Assembly: GCA_937877765.1 (NCBI GenBank)
Contig: CALGBN010000101.1
Location: forward strand, 1-15,888
Direction of reading: 5' to 3'
From: Candidatus Bathyarchaeota archaeon
GTDB taxonomy: Archaea; Thermoproteota; Bathyarchaeia; TCS64
Length of the DNA stretch: 15,888 nt
The position numbers were made by a program, and so were the translations under genes. The notes under the pieces are model-generated. The model searched no databases. It saw nothing but the letters and a program-made list of their open reading frames with translations, and was not told the DNA's origin. Positions 13,050 to 15,888 of the stretch are shown here, piece by piece; positions within the stretch are counted from its first letter, which is position 1; each line of letters opens with the position of its first letter.

Positions 13050-13937
13050 ATGGATAGCTTCGAGGAGCATCTTTCTGAGAACAAAGACAAAAAGATGGCT
13101 GTAATTACTCCGGGAGGAAACCACGGAGACACCCTGATTCACATGGGGCTAATAAAAAAACTCGAAGAATACAACATCAACTATACTTGCTTCAACCTCG
13201 AACATCTATACAAGAAGAACCCAGTACTAGGCGCAAAATATCTGATTAACATTGGATTATGGAAACTGGGCTCTGACAACGGATTCAGGTTACTCAACCT
13301 ACCAGAAGATACCGAAAGGATCCTCTTCGAAGGAGGCGGCTACATGAACGATATCTGGTACGGACCAGCACTTTTAAGGCAAGTAATGAAACGTAACCCC
13401 CAACCAGTAACAGTTGGCCCTCAGAGCTACCTGTTTACTAAAACCAAGTTCGACCAATACTTTACAGATAATCGCCCGGTACATCTATTCTGTAGAGAAG
13501 AATACAGCTATACACATCTTAGTGAAAAGGGGCTTCCCGATAATATCGCGTACAGTGTCTCCCCTGAACTCGCTCTATACCTAACAGTTGAGGACCTAAC
13601 GGAATATATTTCCGAGAATAACTGTGGATATGAGCTAGTTGCCTTCAGAAGCGACAAGGAATCAGCGTTAAACCCTGTTGCAAACAGCAGAGTTATGGGT
13701 CTCTGTAAAAACCCGGTAGTCTCTGATGTTTCAATGGTGGGGACAATGAAAGACTTCGTTTCATCGGTTTATAACGCAACACAAATCTATACAGATCGGC
13801 TTCACGTAGCCATCTTATCCAAGATACTTGGTAAAAAAGTAGTTCTCTTTGGTAACAAGTACCATAAGAACAAGGGGGTCTGGGAGCTTAGCCTCAAAGA
13901 CCACGTTGAATACGTTGAGTCTAATGGTGGGTTTTAA
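13050..13937 (+). CDS. Polysaccharide pyruvyl transferase family protein
   Basis: A 295-residue protein of the family that transfers pyruvyl groups as ketals onto sugars of surface polysaccharides and glycolipids (CsaB, ExoV, EpsI relatives). Landmarks are GGNHGDTLIHMGLI at about residues 22-35, ILFEGGGYMNDIW, the TVGPQSYLF segment, and the C-terminal signature TDRLHVAILSKILGKKVVLF followed by NKYHKNKGVWE. There is no signal peptide or membrane segment, so it acts in the cytoplasm on nucleotide- or lipid-linked sugars. An internal ATG at 13095 would give a shorter start directly before the fold, but 13050 fits the TATA box. It is the first gene of a plus-strand operon with a glycosyltransferase 24 bases downstream. 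Confidence 0.9.
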   Translation: MDSFEEHLSENKDKKMAVITPGGNHGDTLIHMGLIKKLEEYNINYTCFNLEHLYKKNPVLGAKYLINIGLWKLGSDNGFRLLNLPEDTERILFEGGGYMNDIWYGPALLRQVMKRNPQPVTVGPQSYLFTKTKFDQYFTDNRPVHLFCREEYSYTHLSEKGLPDNIAYSVSPELALYLTVEDLTEYISENNCGYELVAFRSDKESALNPVANSRVMGLCKNPVVSDVSMVGTMKDFVSSVYNATQIYTDRLHVAILSKILGKKVVLFGNKYHKNKGVWELSLKDHVEYVESNGGF

Positions 13938-13961
13938 TAACCCAGACAACGAAAATTAACC

Positions 13962-14984
13962 ATGGTCCAAGTGAGTGAATATCCTTCACTCAGCGTAATA
14001 GTGCCTGTATTGAATATGGGTAAAAACATCAGGGCGACTCTTGAATCCCTGATAAAACTAGATTACCCCAGAGACAACATTGAGATCATTATAGTCGATG
14101 GACAAAGCAAGGACAATACACGAAAAATAGTCAAAGAATACCCAGTGCAGCTTGTAGACCAAGAAGGAAAAGGACTCAACGCAGCACGAAACACTGGCAT
14201 CAAATACAGTAGCGGCGAGATTCTTGCATACACCGATGGAGACTGTGTAGTACCTCGGAACTGGGCGAAGAAAATTGTCGAAAACTTTGAAGACCCATTT
14301 ATAGGCTTCGTAGGAGGCACAATGGAAGGCTACGATAGGACTAGCGTTCTGAGTAACTATATGGATGAAAGCCTTTTCCAGTCAACCCCCGGCTTCAGAA
14401 TACGAATAGAGACAACCGACCTTAAACTCATGCAGTTCCCAGCCGGAGCTAACATGGCGTTCAGAAGAAGAGCCCTCGCCCGGGTAAAATTCTTCGATGA
14501 AAACATAACATATGGATTTGATGACTTGCAGCCGGTAGAGGCAATGGGATTCAAGGGTTTTAGGATAGTTTTAGACCCTGAGGTGAGCATACTCCATCAG
14601 CATAGGAGCACACTTAGAGAGTTATTGAAACAGCACTTTAACTATGGGCGCGGGGGCTCATTGTTGATCATCCATAAGCGTGCAAGTATTTTGGCGAGCT
14701 GGTATGCGGCCTATCTGATTAGCACCTTAGCTATTCTGGGGATACTGAGTTTCCTTCTCTATATTGGATTTAAGATAAATCACCCGTTGCCGTTCAATCT
14801 GGCTTTTGGCGTCGCTGGTATCTTCTTCGCGTTTAACACAATCTATTATCTGCCGGTGAGTATTCGCTCGCGAAAACTCTGGAAGATAGTGGTTTATCCA
14901 GCGCTGGACATATTACGGGGAATAGCATTCACATTGGGGGGACTGCACCAAATGATACAGTCACTAAGCCAAAAAGTGGTCTAG
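13962..14984 (+). CDS. Membrane-anchored GT2 family glycosyltransferase
   Basis: A 340-residue GT-A fold glycosyltransferase. The N-terminal catalytic domain (about 1-235) begins PSLSVIVPVLNMGKNIRATL, has the nucleotide-binding IIIVDGQSKDNT, GLNAARNTGIKYSSGEILAY, the metal-binding TDGDCVV, and an acceptor region with FPAGANMAFRRRAL and GFDDLQPVEAMGFKG. The C-terminal third has three hydrophobic segments (about 245-270, 276-300 and 312-332), so it works at the inner membrane face, probably on a lipid or polyprenyl-linked acceptor. It follows the pyruvyl transferase by 24 bases and its TAG abuts the next gene's TTG start. The sugar donor and acceptor are not known. Confidence 0.92.
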   Translation: MVQVSEYPSLSVIVPVLNMGKNIRATLESLIKLDYPRDNIEIIIVDGQSKDNTRKIVKEYPVQLVDQEGKGLNAARNTGIKYSSGEILAYTDGDCVVPRNWAKKIVENFEDPFIGFVGGTMEGYDRTSVLSNYMDESLFQSTPGFRIRIETTDLKLMQFPAGANMAFRRRALARVKFFDENITYGFDDLQPVEAMGFKGFRIVLDPEVSILHQHRSTLRELLKQHFNYGRGGSLLIIHKRASILASWYAAYLISTLAILGILSFLLYIGFKINHPLPFNLAFGVAGIFFAFNTIYYLPVSIRSRKLWKIVVYPALDILRGIAFTLGGLHQMIQSLSQKVV

Positions 14985-15452
14985 TTGGAAGAAATACGCC
15001 TACGTGATGCCGTCGAAGGAGATTTGCCTCTGATACATTTGATAGAGGAAAAAGTATACCCTGCTCCATGGACACTCAACTTTTTTAGAATAATATTTCA
15101 CATGAACGAGGACTTGTTTATCGTCGCGCTTGATGATGAACGTATTATAGGGTATACCGTTGGGGAGATAGAGACTTTGGGGCGAAAAGAATCACCTAAG
15201 AAGGCGGGACATGTGTTGAACATTGCGGTTCGCGGGGAATATCAGGGAAAAGGTGTGGGAACCATACTCTTGGATGAAGTTGAGAAGCGGTTCAGGACGA
15301 AGGGTGCAAACATAGCTTATCTTGAGGTGCGTGAATCAAACGAGAATGCTCAGAAAATATACCGTCACAGAGGCTATCAGTATGTAAGAACCTCTGAAAA
15401 CTATTATGGAGACGAGGACGGCTATATAATGACCAAGAAGCTGGACCATTAG
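14985..15452 (+). CDS. GNAT N-acetyltransferase, RimI-like
   Basis: A 155-residue GNAT acetyltransferase resembling archaeal RimI/Ard1 N-terminal protein acetyltransferases. It shows IRLRDAVEGDLPLIHLIEE, the hydrophobic APWTLNFFRIIF segment typical of RimI, the acetyl-CoA pyrophosphate loop VRGEYQGKGVGTILL (motif A) and the C-terminal ESNENAQKIYRHRGYQ with GY at the end (motif B). The start is a TTG placed immediately after the glycosyltransferase stop; no other start codon gives a complete fold, so translation probably re-initiates there. It could alternatively acetylate a sugar or small molecule, as it lies among glycan genes. RimI-type protein acetylation is the better match. Confidence 0.88.
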   Translation: MEEIRLRDAVEGDLPLIHLIEEKVYPAPWTLNFFRIIFHMNEDLFIVALDDERIIGYTVGEIETLGRKESPKKAGHVLNIAVRGEYQGKGVGTILLDEVEKRFRTKGANIAYLEVRESNENAQKIYRHRGYQYVRTSENYYGDEDGYIMTKKLDH

Positions 15453-15457
15453 CCTTT

Positions 15458-15465
15458 ATACTTCA
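15458..15465 (+). promoter_or_regulatory. TATA box of the inositol phosphate synthase gene
   Basis: TTTATACT, centred about 26 bases before 15487. The resulting leader of roughly 14 bases holds GGTGATT (15490-15496), which pairs with the archaeal 16S rRNA 3' end just before the TTG start. Confidence 0.55.
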
Positions 15466-15500
15466 TGTCGTTGTTTCTAGGTGTAATACGGTGATTATTG

Positions 15501-15888
15501 TTGACCGAGATACGTGTGGTTATCGCTGGCATAGGTAACAGCGCCTCATCTTTACTTCAGGGCGTTCAATACTATTCGGAGAATGGGAACAGCATTGGAC
15601 TACTTCATGAGAAACTAGGCGGGTACACTGCAGGCGACATCAAACTAGTAGCAGCATTCGACGTAGACAAGAACAAGATAGGCAAGGAGGTCTCTGAAGC
15701 CATCCACGCGGAGCCAAACAAGGCGCCCAAGATGGTCGAACTCAAGAAAACCGGTGTAACCGTGCAGATGGGTCCACACCCGGATTCTCTGAATGGAAAC
15801 ACCATGAGTCAGATCGTTCTAGCGGAAAAAAAACCAGTAGACATAGCCAAAATTCTCAAGGAGACCAAGGCAGACCTCTTACTGAACC
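15501..15888 (+). CDS. myo-Inositol-1-phosphate synthase, archaeal type (3' partial)
   Basis: Converts glucose 6-phosphate to inositol 1-phosphate with an NAD cofactor in the cytoplasm, supplying archaetidylinositol lipids or inositol solutes. Only about 129 codons lie in the window; the full protein is about 360 residues. The NAD-binding start is clear: TEIRVVIAGIGNSASSLLQG, then VQYYSENG, LVAAFDVDKNKIGKEV, ending near ETKADLLLN. Start codons are two tandem TTG (15498 and 15501) behind GGTGATT (15490-15496), a good SD; an earlier in-frame TGA excludes longer starts. A separate TATA box shows it has its own promoter although it follows the glycosyltransferase operon on the same strand. Confidence 0.93.
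   Translation, partial: MTEIRVVIAGIGNSASSLLQGVQYYSENGNSIGLLHEKLGGYTAGDIKLVAAFDVDKNKIGKEVSEAIHAEPNKAPKMVELKKTGVTVQMGPHPDSLNGNTMSQIVLAEKKPVDIAKILKETKADLLLN

Noticed and set aside
12972..13142. 57-residue N-terminal extension of the UPF0104 frame
   Set aside because: It crosses the promoter and start of the divergent pyruvyl transferase gene, and the family normally begins with the first membrane segment after MKRNQW.
1..15888. CRISPR arrays, insertion sequences or integration sites
   Set aside because: No regularly spaced repeats, transposase or integrase genes, or tRNA-flanked duplications were seen.

Overview
The window reads as chromosomal DNA of a non-halophilic archaeon. Evidence: an archaeal/eukaryotic-type glycyl-tRNA synthetase, the archaeal HMG-CoA synthase / thiolase / DUF35 mevalonate operon, an AbrB-PhoU fusion regulator, archaeal-type inositol-1-phosphate synthase, TATA boxes about 26 bp before many start codons (leaderless or very short leaders), and SD-like GGTGAT/GTGAT only at a few genes. 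I cannot name the phylum from this alone; deep-branching lineages such as Bathyarchaeia, Thermoplasmatota or Asgard groups all remain possible. Twenty protein genes are supported. Two run off the window edges and one (47 codons) is very small. No rRNA, tRNA, IS element or CRISPR array was seen, and no gene-free stretch exceeds 300 bases.

Layout. 1-807 (+) is a left-truncated ORF whose first ~50 residues are the C-terminal part of ClpB/HSP100 and whose remainder is the C-terminal half of a UxaA-family sugar-acid dehydratase. This is an unexpected chimera. 973-2156 (+) is a two-gene membrane unit (TauE/SafE anion exporter plus DUF1634). 2172-4298 holds a rubrerythrin-like ferritin (-), a CinA-like MoCF-domain protein (+), a tiny zinc ribbon (-) overlapping a universal stress protein (-), and a possible structured RNA on the opposite strand. 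4445-5458 (+) is an AbrB-PhoU regulator preceded by a cluster of TAATACTAT-type sites. 5468-9618 (-) is HMG-CoA synthase, thiolase and DUF35 OB-fold protein, each overlapping the next by 4 bases, followed by GlyRS. 9727-11895 (-) is an apparent operon of a small membrane protein, a Gfo/Idh oxidoreductase and a DUF362 protein. 11943-15888 looks like a cell-surface / polar-lipid block: a flippase-like UPF0104 membrane protein (-), then divergently a polysaccharide pyruvyl transferase, a membrane-anchored GT2 glycosyltransferase, a RimI-type acetyltransferase and inositol-1-phosphate synthase (+, cut by the right edge).

How they work together (inference). The mevalonate operon feeds isoprenoid lipids. 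Inositol phosphate synthase, the glycosyltransferase, pyruvyl transferase and flippase-like protein could decorate lipids or surface glycans. Rubrerythrin, universal stress protein and zinc ribbon look like stress functions.

Most notable observations: the ClpB/UxaA chimera; a thiolase whose usual catalytic Cys and His positions appear replaced (Ser83, Gln275/Asp277, Asn325, Glu360) inside an otherwise standard mevalonate operon; the repeated operator-like sites before the AbrB-PhoU gene; an orphan TATA box followed by four hairpins and a T-run; and a perfect inverted repeat covering both candidate GlyRS start codons. I see no convincing new defence or mobile system.
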